From contig CAJYOI010000010.1 of assembly GCA_913776045.1 (NCBI GenBank), forward strand, positions 1 to 38,419: 38,419 nt of DNA, written 5' to 3'. Shown piece after piece: positions 11,621-19,961 of this stretch. Both the position numbers and the translations under genes were made by a program. This DNA comes from an uncultured Sphingomonas sp. GTDB taxonomy: Bacteria; Pseudomonadota; Alphaproteobacteria; Sphingomonadales; Sphingomonadaceae. The number at the start of each line of letters is the position of its first letter. Position 1 is the first letter of the stretch. The notes under the pieces are model-generated. The model saw only the letters and a list, made by a program, of their open reading frames with translations, did no database searches and was not told where the DNA came from.

Positions 11621-12786
11621 AGACCGGGGTCGTCATCGTCGGCGCGGGGCCATCCGGGCTGCTGCTTGGGCACCTGCTTCGCGCGGCCGGGGTCGACTGC
11701 GTCGTCGTCGAGCGCCAGTCGCCTGATTATGTCCTCGGTCGCATTCGCGCCGGCGTGCTGGAAACGGTGACGACCGACCTGATGACGCGGCTCGGGCTCG
11801 ACGCGCGTTTGAAGGCGGAGGGACTGGTCGAGGAAGGCTTCAACCTGGCCACCGCCGACCATCTGATCCGCATCGACATCGCCGCGCTGACTGGCCGCCA
11901 CGTCACCGTCTATGGCCAGACCGAAGTGACCCGCGACCTGATGGACGCGGCACCCGCGCGCGGGCTGCGCGTGATCTACGAGGCGAAGGACGTCACACTC
12001 CACGACGTCGCCGGCGATGCCCCGTACGTGACCTATACGAAGGACGGCGCCGAGCATCGGGTCGACGCGCAGTTCATTGCCGGCTGCGACGGTTTCCACG
12101 GCGCGTCACGCAAGGCGATTCCCGCCCCTGCGGCGCGCGAGTTCGAGCGCGAATATCCCTTCGGCTGGCTGGGCATCCTGGCCGATGTGCCGCCGTGCCA
12201 CCCCGAACTGATCTACGCGAATACAACCAAGGGCTTCGCCCTCGCCTCGATGCGGTCGTCGACGCGAAGCCGCTATTACATCCAGGTACCGCTGACCGAC
12301 CGGGTCGAGGACTGGAGCGAGGAGCGGCTGTGGGACGAGCTTGCCGAGCGGTTCGATCCGCTCAGCGACCACAAGGTCACTCGCGGGCCAGCGCTCGAAA
12401 TGTCGATCGCGCCGCTCAGGTCCTACGTCTTCGAGACGATGCGCCACGGCCGCCTGTTCCTTGCCGGCGACAGCGCCCACATCGTCCCGCCGACGGGTGC
12501 GAAGGGCCTGAACCTGGCCGCCTCCGACGTCGCCTATCTGGCCGACGCGCTGATCGGCTTCTTCACCCGCGGTGACGAAAGCGGCCTGACCGGTTATCAA
12601 GCGCGTGCCCTGGCGCGCATCTGGAAGGCGGAACGTTTCAGCTGGTATCTGACCAAGCTGATGCATCGATTCCCCGAGGATGGCGCGTTCGAGCACCGGA
12701 TGCAGACCGCCGAGCTCGACTATGTCGCGACCTCACGCGCGATGCAGACCGCGATCGCGGAGAATTACGTGGGACTGCCGCTCTGA
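11617..12786 (+). CDS. pobA: 4-hydroxybenzoate 3-monooxygenase
   Basis: FAD- and NADPH-dependent hydroxylation of 4-hydroxybenzoate to protocatechuate, feeding LigAB. It has 389 residues, nearly the length of the Pseudomonas enzyme, with the same landmarks in order: GAGPSGLLLG (FAD), DYVLGRIRAGVLE (substrate and NADPH-binding Arg), YGQTEVTRDLM, GCDGFHG (DG motif), STRSRYYIQVPLT (Ser, Arg and Tyr contacting the carboxylate and phenol), GDSAHIVPPTGAKGLNLAASD (FAD ribityl), and IAENYVGLPL at the C-terminus. The GTG start at 11617 overlaps the ligC stop; the next gene starts within the pobA stop codon. Confidence 0.96.
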   Translation: MKTGVVIVGAGPSGLLLGHLLRAAGVDCVVVERQSPDYVLGRIRAGVLETVTTDLMTRLGLDARLKAEGLVEEGFNLATADHLIRIDIAALTGRHVTVYGQTEVTRDLMDAAPARGLRVIYEAKDVTLHDVAGDAPYVTYTKDGAEHRVDAQFIAGCDGFHGASRKAIPAPAAREFEREYPFGWLGILADVPPCHPELIYANTTKGFALASMRSSTRSRYYIQVPLTDRVEDWSEERLWDELAERFDPLSDHKVTRGPALEMSIAPLRSYVFETMRHGRLFLAGDSAHIVPPTGAKGLNLAASDVAYLADALIGFFTRGDESGLTGYQARALARIWKAERFSWYLTKLMHRFPEDGAFEHRMQTAELDYVATSRAMQTAIAENYVGLPL

Positions 12787-13790
12787 TGACCCTGCCGAGC
12801 CGGACGATCGGTCCGTTCACCGTTTCGAGCATCGGGCTCGGCTGCATGAACCTCAGTCACGCCTATGGCACGCCGCCGAGCGAGGCGGAGGGCGTGGCGC
12901 TGCTCAACCGCGCACTCGATCTGGGCGTGACCTTCCTCGACACCGCCGCGCTCTACGGCGGTGGGGCGAACGAGCGGCTGGTCGCAAAGGTGATGCACCG
13001 CCGCAGTGCGTTCACGCTGGCGAGCAAATGCGTGCTCGACATGCGCGACGGGCAACGCATCCTCGACGGCTCGCCCGACGCCATCGCCGCGACCCTGGAC
13101 GCCGCGCTCGACCGGCTCGGCGCCGATCATATCGACCTTTATTATCTCCACCGGCTCGATCCCGATGTGCCGATCGAGGACTCGGTCGGCGCGCTCGCGC
13201 GGGCCAGGGAGGCCGGCAAGATCGGCGCCATCGGTCTCAGTGAAATGTCCGCCGCGACCATTCGTCGGGCGCACGCGGTCCATCCGATCGCAGCGGTTCA
13301 GAGCGAATATTCGCCCGCCGTCCGTAACCCCGAAGTCGCCGTGCTCGATACCTGCGCCGACCTCGGTATCGGCTTCGTCGCCTTCTCGCCGGTGGCGCGC
13401 GGGTTGCTAGCCGGCAGCGTCCGCGACGATGCCTATGACGCGGGCGACATCCGCCGCAGCATGCCACGCTTCGTCGAGCCGCAACTGTCGCGCAACCTCG
13501 GCATCGTCGCACGGTTCGACGCGATCGCGCGTGACGCCGGGATCACGCCCGCGCAATTGTCGCTTGCGTGGCTGCTCGCGCAGGCGCCGCATGTCGTACC
13601 GATCCCAGGGACGCGGTCGATCGCGCATCTGGACGAGAATGTCGCGGCGGCGACACTGCGCCTGTCGGACGACACGCTCGCTGCGGTCGATGCCCTGCTG
13701 CCCGCCAACCGCCTGGCGGGCGCGCGCTATCCGGCGAGCGCCCAGGCGCAGATCGATACCGAACTGCTGCCCGACGAACCGCTGGCCTAA
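12786..13790 (+). CDS. Aldo/keto reductase
   Basis: NADPH-dependent carbonyl reductase-type protein of 334 residues with a TIM barrel. The catalytic tetrad is visible: DTAALYGGG (Asp and Tyr), LASKCVLD (Lys) and YYLHRLDP (His). IPGTRSIAHLDEN near the C-terminus is the usual NADPH phosphate site. Its ATG overlaps the pobA stop by one base, so it is the last gene of the lig operon. Its stop overlaps the convergent MFS stop by four bases. A role in reducing an aryl aldehyde or ketone is only a guess from the neighbours. Confidence 0.88.
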   Translation: MTLPSRTIGPFTVSSIGLGCMNLSHAYGTPPSEAEGVALLNRALDLGVTFLDTAALYGGGANERLVAKVMHRRSAFTLASKCVLDMRDGQRILDGSPDAIAATLDAALDRLGADHIDLYYLHRLDPDVPIEDSVGALARAREAGKIGAIGLSEMSAATIRRAHAVHPIAAVQSEYSPAVRNPEVAVLDTCADLGIGFVAFSPVARGLLAGSVRDDAYDAGDIRRSMPRFVEPQLSRNLGIVARFDAIARDAGITPAQLSLAWLLAQAPHVVPIPGTRSIAHLDENVAAATLRLSDDTLAAVDALLPANRLAGARYPASAQAQIDTELLPDEPLA

Positions 13791-15025
13791 CCCTCCGCGC
13801 GCCGATAACCGATCGCGAGGACGGCTGCGGCAAGCACCGCGCTCGCCCCGATGATCATGACCGCGCTTGCCGCGCTGATCCCTTGCGCAATCATCACCCC
13901 GCCCACCAGCGGGCCCAGGATTGCACCCCCCCGGCCAACGCCGATCGCCAGCCCGCTGCCGGTCACGCGCAACTCCGCCGGGAAGGATCGGGCGATCAGA
14001 GCGTAGAGCCCGACGATTCCGCCAAACAGCACGACGCCGGTCAAGAACGCGACCGCCTGCATCGCAGCCAGCCCTGTGACGGCGCCGAAGACCGGGAAGC
14101 CCGCCGCGGTCAGCAACATCGCGGCGATCAGCAGACGGACGAGCCCCAGCCGTGGTGCCAACCAACCGAAAGCGAGGCCACCGATCACGCCACCGCTGCT
14201 CATCAGCGCCGAGGTCCGGATCGCGTCCGCGGTCGCGTAACCCATGTCGCTCATCAGCTTCGGCAGCCAGCCGGAAAAGAAGTAGAAGGTCATCATGTGC
14301 AGGAAATAGGCTGCAACCAGCACCAGCGTAGCACGACGATAGCGCCCGGAAAGCAGCGTCAATGCCGGATTGCGGACGGGCGCCTTTTCCACGCGAGGCG
14401 CGTCGACCGGCGTGCGATAGGCCGGGGATTCGGGCAGGCCGATCAGGACCAGCGGGATGAACGCCGCGGTCAGGGCGGTGCCGAGATAGAAGACGAATTG
14501 CCAGCCGTACGGCCCGACCAGATCCGCGACCGCAAGCCCACCGATCAGTCCGCCGGCGGGATAGCCGATCGTCATCAGCCCGATCGACAGGTCGCGCCGC
14601 CGCGCGTTGGAGAATTCGGCGGCCACGGCGTTGATCGCCGCCAGCATCCCGCCGATGCCCATGCCCGTCACGAATCGCCACAGGCACAGCGCCGGCACGC
14701 CGGTCGCGGTCACCGTCAGTCCCATGCCCGCGGTCATGACGACCAGGCAGCCGAGAATCAGCGGCCGGCGGCCGAATTTGTCGCCCAGCGGCGCGAGCAG
14801 CAGCGAGCCCATCGCCATGCCGACGAGGCCGGACGACAGCGCCACGCCCAGCTCAGCCGGTCCGACGTTCCACGCCCGGGCGATACCCGGCAACGCGAAG
14901 GTGATGGCCAGGACGTCGAATCCGTCGAGCGCATTCAGTAAAACCGCACAGGCCACCGCGACCATCTGTACCCGGCTCATCGGCCGGTCGTCATGCCCGG
15001 TCGTGTTCAACATCGCTCCGGCCAC
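13787..15025 (-). CDS. MFS transporter, aromatic acid:H+ symporter (AAHS) family
   Basis: Second aromatic-acid carrier of the window, 412 residues with twelve hydrophobic stretches. It keeps LNALDGFDVLAITFALPGI in TM1, the loop motif GDKFGRRP, GMGIGGMLAAINA in TM4 and FYFFSGWLPKLMSDMG after TM7. The GTG start at 15025 has GGGGAGGG seven bases upstream. It follows the IclR gene on the same strand after 93 bases that contain a 14-bp perfect palindrome. Given its neighbours (purU, metF, O-demethylase), vanillate or syringate is a reasonable substrate guess. It is clearly paralogous to the carrier at 447-1757 but diverged. Confidence 0.88.
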   Translation of the reverse strand: MAGAMLNTTGHDDRPMSRVQMVAVACAVLLNALDGFDVLAITFALPGIARAWNVGPAELGVALSSGLVGMAMGSLLLAPLGDKFGRRPLILGCLVVMTAGMGLTVTATGVPALCLWRFVTGMGIGGMLAAINAVAAEFSNARRRDLSIGLMTIGYPAGGLIGGLAVADLVGPYGWQFVFYLGTALTAAFIPLVLIGLPESPAYRTPVDAPRVEKAPVRNPALTLLSGRYRRATLVLVAAYFLHMMTFYFFSGWLPKLMSDMGYATADAIRTSALMSSGGVIGGLAFGWLAPRLGLVRLLIAAMLLTAAGFPVFGAVTGLAAMQAVAFLTGVVLFGGIVGLYALIARSFPAELRVTGSGLAIGVGRGGAILGPLVGGVMIAQGISAASAVMIIGASAVLAAAVLAIGYRRAEG

Positions 15026-15065
15026 GGCCGCGCCCTCCCCTTCCTTCTGTCACGGCCAGCGTATC

Positions 15066-15079
15066 AGGCGAATTCGCCT
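15066..15079. promoter_or_regulatory. 14-bp perfect palindrome upstream of the MFS gene
   Basis: AGGCGAATTCGCCT is a perfect inverted repeat 41-54 bases upstream of the GTG start of the MFS gene and just past the IclR stop. IclR proteins bind short palindromes of this length, so it is an operator candidate for the adjacent regulator. No run of T follows on either strand, so a terminator is less likely. Confidence 0.4.
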
Positions 15080-15118
15080 TCGCATAGACGATCGCATCAC
15101 GGACGCGATTGCGCGCAC

Positions 15119-15877
15119 TCAGCCGCGTTCGATCAATCCTGCCGTCTTCACCAGAAGATCGACGATCCGGGCCTCCAGTTCGGGATCGTGACGGACGATC
15201 GGATAGGCGACGCTGAACGCGCCGACCGGAACGCCATCGACGATCACCGCGCGGCCCAAGCCGACGATGCCCGCGGTATATTCCTCCTGCGTCCGGGCGA
15301 TGCCGGTCCTGCGGACCTCTTCGACTTGGGCGCGCAAGAGTTCCTCCTCGGTTACCGTCGCATCGGTAAACGCCGTCCGCTCGGTTTCGCGGAAATAGCG
15401 GTCGAGTTCGTCGTCGGACATGGCCGCCATTAGCGCCTTGCCGGCGGCAAACCCATGCAGCCCGTTATGTGCGCCCGGGGGTACGGCGTAGCGCAGGGCG
15501 TGGTCGCTGGTTTCGGTCACCAGCGCCTCCAGTTCCCAGCCCTTGCGCACGAAAAACGAGCTGGTCTCGTTCAGCTGCACGCGCAACGTCCGGGCCAGCG
15601 GCGCGACCATGTCGACCAGGCTGAACGCGTGATCGCGGACCTGCAGCCGCTCCAACCCCGGTCCCGGCGCGTAACGGCGCCCGTCGCGCCGCAGATAGCC
15701 GCGCGCGACCAGCGTCGACAGCAGATAGGACAGGCTGCTGACGGGGATACCCAGACCGCTCGAAATCTCCTGCGCGACCAGCGGGCGTCCGCGGGCGATC
15801 ACCAGTTCGATGATATCCAGCGTTCGCATTGCCGATTTGACGGGAGTTTGCACGGTTTCCGACATGAGCCTCTTCAT
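15119..15877 (-). CDS. IclR-family transcriptional regulator
   Basis: 252 residues: N-terminal winged HTH (about 15-75; VAQEISSGLGIPVSSLSYLLSTLVARGYL) and a C-terminal effector domain with VPPGAHNGLHGFAAGKALMAAM, EEYTAGIVGLGRAVIV and GAFSVAYP, all typical of IclR. IclR regulators such as PcaR and PobR control aromatic-acid genes. The position between purU and an aromatic-acid transporter fits control of this O-demethylation unit. ATG at 15877 or, with AAGAGG just upstream, ATG at 15865; the second is slightly favoured. Confidence 0.9.
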   Translation of the reverse strand: MKRLMSETVQTPVKSAMRTLDIIELVIARGRPLVAQEISSGLGIPVSSLSYLLSTLVARGYLRRDGRRYAPGPGLERLQVRDHAFSLVDMVAPLARTLRVQLNETSSFFVRKGWELEALVTETSDHALRYAVPPGAHNGLHGFAAGKALMAAMSDDELDRYFRETERTAFTDATVTEEELLRAQVEEVRRTGIARTQEEYTAGIVGLGRAVIVDGVPVGAFSVAYPIVRHDPELEARIVDLLVKTAGLIERG

Positions 15878-15919
15878 GACGCAGGATCGGGCCGAAATCC
15901 ATTGCCCGGCGCGCAGGCG

Positions 15920-16777
15920 TCAGTCGCGGAAGACGACTGTCCGCGTGCCGTTCATCAGCACGCGGTCGTTCAGATGCAGTCGCACCGCCTCCGCCAACAC
16001 GCGACGCTCGACATCCCGCCCCTTGCGGACCAGATCGTCGGGCGTGTCGGCATGGCTGGCGAATTCGACATCCTGGTGGATGATCGGGCCTTCATCCAGG
16101 TCGGCGGTGACGTAATGGGCGGTCGCGCCGATCATCTTCACCCCGCGATCATGCGCCTGATGATAGGGTTTCGCGCCCTTGAAGCCCGGCAGGAAGCTGT
16201 GGTGGATGTTGATGCAGCGGCCCGACAGGAACGACGCCAGGTCATCCGACAGGATCTGCATGTAGCGCGCCAGCACGACGAGTTCGGCACCGGTGTCGAG
16301 AATGACCTGCTTCACCGCGGCTTCCTGCGCGGCCTTCGTCGCGGGTGTCGTCGGCAGGTAATGATAGGGGATGGCGCCGATCAGCGAGGTGTGCAGTCGC
16401 TCGCGCGGGTGGTTGGAAATGATCGCCACGACATCCATCGGCAATTCGCCCAGGATCGTGCGGTACAACAGGTCGCCCAGACAATGATCCCAGCGCGACA
16501 CCATCAGCACGACGCGGCGCGCCACGCCGGCATCCTTCAACGTCCAGTCCATCCCCGTGGCCGTCGCGATCGGAGCGAAGGCATCGCGCAGGACCTCCAG
16601 CCCGGCCGCTGCGTCGTACTGGAAGGCGACGCGCATGAAGAATCGCGCATTGGCGGGATCGTTGAACTGCTGCGCATCGACGATGTTGCAGCCGCGCTCA
16701 CTCAAAAAACCGGAAACGCGGGCGACCAGCCCCAGCGCGTCGGGGCATTGCAGGCGGAGAACGGCGACGTCGGCCAT
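15920..16777 (-). CDS. purU: Formyltetrahydrofolate deformylase
   Basis: Hydrolyses 10-formyl-tetrahydrofolate to formate and free tetrahydrofolate. It has 285 residues: an N-terminal ACT domain (about 4-80) and a formyl-transferase fold with [17 protein letters not shown] and [17 protein letters not shown] holding the catalytic Asn, His and Asp. It starts 36 bases after the metF stop in the same direction. Next to an O-demethylase its role would be to release the captured methyl carbon as formate and regenerate tetrahydrofolate rather than to serve purine synthesis. That context role is inference; the enzyme identity is firm. Confidence 0.95.
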   Translation of the reverse strand: MADVAVLRLQCPDALGLVARVSGFLSERGCNIVDAQQFNDPANARFFMRVAFQYDAAAGLEVLRDAFAPIATATGMDWTLKDAGVARRVVLMVSRWDHCLGDLLYRTILGELPMDVVAIISNHPRERLHTSLIGAIPYHYLPTTPATKAAQEAAVKQVILDTGAELVVLARYMQILSDDLASFLSGRCINIHHSFLPGFKGAKPYHQAHDRGVKMIGATAHYVTADLDEGPIIHQDVEFASHADTPDDLVRKGRDVERRVLAEAVRLHLNDRVLMNGTRTVVFRD

Positions 16778-16813
16778 ATCGAAAGGACCCTCCCTTTGGT
16801 GTGATGCCGCGCG

Positions 16814-17683
16814 TCAATGCGCACGGTCGTAATCGGCGATCCAGGCGACGGTCCTGTCGACCCCGCCGAACGGATAGAAGTGCAGGCGCAACGGGCCATG
16901 ATCGGGCGTCATCCCCGCGTCCAGTGCGGCGATCAACTTGTCCGGCCCCGCCGTCCCCAGCAGCTGCCCGATCGAGATGCCATATTTGGCGAGGACCGCG
17001 GCCGACGCCCCGACCCCGCAACGCGCGGCGAAGCGCACCAGCGTCTTGATCCCGGCCGGTCCCGGCACGCCGATCCGGATCGGGGCATCGATGCCCCGCC
17101 GTCGCGCCTCCGCCACCCAGCGCAGCACCGCGGCGGCGTCGAAGGCGAATTGGGTCACGATCAGCGACGCCATCCCGCGCGCGGCGATATCGGCGCATTT
17201 CGCCTGCAGCACCTGCCAGCCCTGGTCGGCGGTCATATGCGGATGCCCCTCCGGATGGCCACCGATGCCGATCGCGGTGATCCCCGATCGTTCGAACGTG
17301 CCGCTACCGATCAGCGCGCTGCTGTCGGCATAGGGGCCTTCGGGTTCGGACGGATCGCCGGCGATGACGAAGCAGCGGCGCACCGACGCGCGCTCGACCA
17401 CGGTTGCCAGATAGGTTTCGAATTCGTCGGCCGAGGCGATTCGCCGCGCGGAGAAATGCGGCATCGGCTCGAACCCCAGTTCGCGCACCCGTACGGCGGC
17501 CGCCACCCGCGCCTCCATCGCCTCGCCCGGCAGGAACGTGATCGCGACCGGTGTTTCGGCCGGCATCGCCGCCGCCGCGGCATCGAGCGAGGCGATGTCC
17601 TTCGCGGTGATCTCGATCGAATAGCCATCGACCATGTTGTGCGCAGGACGCGCCCAGTTCGGGTGAAGGATCGGTGTCGACAT
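16814..17683 (-). CDS. metF: Methylenetetrahydrofolate reductase
   Basis: Converts between 5-methyl- and 5,10-methylene-tetrahydrofolate with a flavin. It has 289 residues and the MetF barrel: YSIEITAKD (Glu of the active site), FVIAGDPSEPEGPY, IGIGGHPEGHP and LIVTQFAFDA. The ATG at 17683 has GGGAGAG upstream; a longer open frame to 18070 is antisense to the hydrolase gene. It is the first gene of the leftward group metF-purU-IclR-MFS. In SYK-6 a metF next to ligM oxidises the methyl-tetrahydrofolate made by O-demethylation, and the arrangement here implies the same direction of flux. Confidence 0.94.
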   Translation of the reverse strand: MSTPILHPNWARPAHNMVDGYSIEITAKDIASLDAAAAAMPAETPVAITFLPGEAMEARVAAAVRVRELGFEPMPHFSARRIASADEFETYLATVVERASVRRCFVIAGDPSEPEGPYADSSALIGSGTFERSGITAIGIGGHPEGHPHMTADQGWQVLQAKCADIAARGMASLIVTQFAFDAAAVLRWVAEARRRGIDAPIRIGVPGPAGIKTLVRFAARCGVGASAAVLAKYGISIGQLLGTAGPDKLIAALDAGMTPDHGPLRLHFYPFGGVDRTVAWIADYDRAH

Positions 17684-17769
17684 CTCGCTCTCCCAACGTC
17701 GCATTTTCACTAGCTCAGTCGCAACTGTTCGTATAGATGAAACTTCACAAACGCGAATTGGAGAGTGCG
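17684..17769. promoter_or_regulatory. Divergent promoter region of metF and the O-demethylase operon
   Basis: An 86-base region between the metF ATG and the TTG start of the alpha/beta hydrolase. It is AT-richer than its surroundings and contains inverted TTTCA (at 17704) and TGAAA (at 17738), about 30 bases apart. Both starts have matching GAGAG ribosome sites four bases before the codon. Both operons probably start here under shared control; no clear -35/-10 pair was picked. Confidence 0.45.
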
Positions 17770-18501
17770 TTGACACGACTCGTGATCCTGCCGGGGCTGT
17801 TGTGCGACGCACGCCTGTTCGCCGCGCAGGTCGCCGCATTCGACGCGGTTGTGGTCGACGGCTACTACGGCCATGCGGACAGTATCGGGGCGATGGCCGA
17901 TTGGGCGCTTGCGCGGATGCCCGATGGCGCGGCGCTGATGGGGCATTCGATGGGCGGCCGCGTCGCGCTGGAGATGTGGCGACGCGCACCCGACCGGATC
18001 GCCGGTATCGCCATCGCCAACAGCGGTGTCCATCCCGTGCGCCCGGGCGAAGCTGACACGCGACACGCACTGCTCGATCTGGGAAGACGCAGCGGAGCCG
18101 CTGCGCTGGTCGATCGGTGGTTGCCGCCGATGATGGTGCCCGGCACGTCGACCGACGACACCGTCTATCGGACGATTCACGCCATGGCCGTCGATGCCGG
18201 TGTCGATGTCTTCGCCACCCAAATCCGCGCCCTGCTCGACCGGCCTGACGCTAAGAGTGTGTTGCCGACCCTTACCTGCCCGGTCGCCGTCATCGGCGCC
18301 GAGCACGACGCGTGGTCGCCCGTCGCGCAGCAACAGGCGATCGCCGTCGCGGCACCCGACGCGGTGCTGACGATCATCCCCCGGGCGGGGCACATGGCAC
18401 CGGCCGAAGCCCCCGCCGCCTTCAACCGCGTCGTCGACGACTGGCTCGCCCGCATCGACCGCACCGACTTTCACCCGCTCAACAAGAGGATGCCATCGTG
18501 A
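17770..18501 (+). CDS. Alpha/beta hydrolase
   Basis: 243 residues with a full catalytic triad in the usual order: nucleophile motif MGHSMGG, acid in GAEHDAWSP and His in RAGHMAPAEAP. The first strand LVILPGLLCDARLF gives the oxyanion region. I chose TTG at 17770, four bases after GGAGAG; ATG at 17737 is in frame but has no ribosome site. The stop overlaps the O-demethylase start as GTGA, so the two are made together. A carboxyl-esterase role that frees a methoxylated acid, or removes a methyl ester during syringate breakdown, is inferred from this coupling only. Confidence 0.85.
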   Translation: MTRLVILPGLLCDARLFAAQVAAFDAVVVDGYYGHADSIGAMADWALARMPDGAALMGHSMGGRVALEMWRRAPDRIAGIAIANSGVHPVRPGEADTRHALLDLGRRSGAAALVDRWLPPMMVPGTSTDDTVYRTIHAMAVDAGVDVFATQIRALLDRPDAKSVLPTLTCPVAVIGAEHDAWSPVAQQQAIAVAAPDAVLTIIPRAGHMAPAEAPAAFNRVVDDWLARIDRTDFHPLNKRMPS

Positions 18502-19898
18502 CCGACAAGACCCTTCAGGCCGCACTCGACGAACAGGGCAACATCGTCGATTTCCTGCGCAATCAGCAGGTCGGCCCCAATGCCTATCCGGGCGTCCCGG
18601 CCGAATATACCAACTGGCGCGACGAGCAGCGGTCGTGGGCGGAAACCGCGGTGCTGTTCAACCAGAGCTTCCACATGGTCGACCTGCTGGTGACGGGCCC
18701 CGGCGCGTTCGACATGCTGTCGTATCTGGCGCCCAACAGTTTCAAGGGCTTCGTCCCCAACCGCGCCAAGCAGTTCGCACCGGTGACGCCCGAGGGCTAT
18801 GTGATCGGCGACGTCATCCTCTTCTACCTCGAGGAGGAGAAGTTCGAACTGGTCGGCCGCGCCCCGTCGATCGAATGGGTCGAATATTGGGCCTCGACCG
18901 GCAAATGGGACGTGAAGGTCGAGCGCGACGAGCGCACGGCTGCCCGCCCGCTCGACCAGCAGAGCTACCGCCGCAACTATCGCTTCCAGCTGCAGGGCCC
19001 GAACGCGATGAAGGTGCTGGAAAAGGCGATGGGCGAAACGCCGCCCGATCTGAAGTTCTTCCATATGGCGCCGGTCATGATCGCTGGCGTCGAAGTGCGC
19101 GCGCTGCGCCACGGCATGGTCGGCCAGCCGGGGTACGAGCTGTTCGGGCCGTGGGCCGATTACGACACCGTCCGCAACGCGCTGATCGCGGCGGGCGAGG
19201 AATTCGGTCTGAAGCTGTGCGGCGGGCGCACCTACAGTTCGAACACGCTGGAATCGGGCTGGATCCCCTCCCCCCTTCCCGCGCTCTACACCGGCGAAGG
19301 GTCGCAGGGCTTCCGCGACTGGCAGAGCGCCAACAGCTATGAGGGCAAATGCTCGCTCGGCGGCAGCTTCGTGTCGGAAAATATCGAGGATTATTATCTG
19401 ACGCCGTGGGACCTTGGCTATGGCATCATGGTCAAGTTCGACCATGACTTCGTCGGTCGCGAGGCGCTGGAGCGGATGAAGGACCAGCCGCATCGCCGCA
19501 AGGTGACGCTCGCGCTCGACAATGCCGACATCGTTCGCGTCATGAGTTCGATGCTGCAGACCGGCGACAAGGCGAAGTTCCTCGAATTCCCCAGCGCCGT
19601 CTACTGTATGCACCCCTATGATGCGGTGCTGAAAGACGGGAAGCTGGTCGGCCTGTCGACCTGGATCGGCTATACGGTCAACGCCGGCCGTTTCCTGGCG
19701 CTGGCTATGATCGACGAGGAATTCGCCGAGCCGGGCACCGAAGTGACACTGCTGTGGGGCGAGCCCGACGGCGGCACCCGCAAGCCGACCGTCGAACCGC
19801 ATGTCCAGACCGAAATCCGCGCGACGGTGGCGCCGGCTCCCTATTCGGAAGTGGCACGCGACAGCTATGCCGACGGCTGGCGTACGAAAGGCGCCTGA
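18498..19898 (+). CDS. Tetrahydrofolate-dependent aromatic O-demethylase (LigM/DesA family)
   Basis: Transfers the methyl of vanillate, 3-O-methylgallate or syringate to tetrahydrofolate, giving a phenol and 5-methyl-tetrahydrofolate. It has 466 residues of the GcvT aminomethyltransferase fold. Residues known as important in LigM have counterparts: His59 (SFHMVDL), Arg121 (VGRAPS) and Tyr246 (GRTYSSNTLESGW), plus the conserved ENIEDYYLTPWDLGYG and LLWGEPDGGTRKPTVEPH. The GTG at 18498 overlaps the hydrolase stop and follows AGAGGA. An earlier open frame from 18312 is antisense-like extension over the hydrolase. Whether it prefers vanillate (LigM) or syringate (DesA) cannot be decided here. metF and purU diverge nearby. 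Confidence 0.93.
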   Translation: MTDKTLQAALDEQGNIVDFLRNQQVGPNAYPGVPAEYTNWRDEQRSWAETAVLFNQSFHMVDLLVTGPGAFDMLSYLAPNSFKGFVPNRAKQFAPVTPEGYVIGDVILFYLEEEKFELVGRAPSIEWVEYWASTGKWDVKVERDERTAARPLDQQSYRRNYRFQLQGPNAMKVLEKAMGETPPDLKFFHMAPVMIAGVEVRALRHGMVGQPGYELFGPWADYDTVRNALIAAGEEFGLKLCGGRTYSSNTLESGWIPSPLPALYTGEGSQGFRDWQSANSYEGKCSLGGSFVSENIEDYYLTPWDLGYGIMVKFDHDFVGREALERMKDQPHRRKVTLALDNADIVRVMSSMLQTGDKAKFLEFPSAVYCMHPYDAVLKDGKLVGLSTWIGYTVNAGRFLALAMIDEEFAEPGTEVTLLWGEPDGGTRKPTVEPHVQTEIRATVAPAPYSEVARDSYADGWRTKGA

Positions 19899-19905
19899 CC
19901 TTGAA

Positions 19906-19933
19906 GGGCGCGGACGATTCGTCGTCCGCGCCC
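19906..19933 (+). terminator. 12-bp stem hairpin after the O-demethylase gene
   Basis: A perfect 12-bp GC-rich stem (19906-19917 with 19922-19933) with a TTCG tetraloop lies eight bases after the stop. No T-run follows, so it is either a weak terminator or an mRNA 3'-end stabiliser that sets the O-demethylase level apart from the next gene. Confidence 0.6.
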
Positions 19934-19961
19934 TGAACATGTTATCAAGTGGGGAGCAACG

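Noticed and set aside
17684-18070. N-terminal extension of metF
   Set aside because: It runs antisense through the alpha/beta hydrolase and adds about 130 residues unlike MetF; the ATG at 17683 has a good ribosome site.
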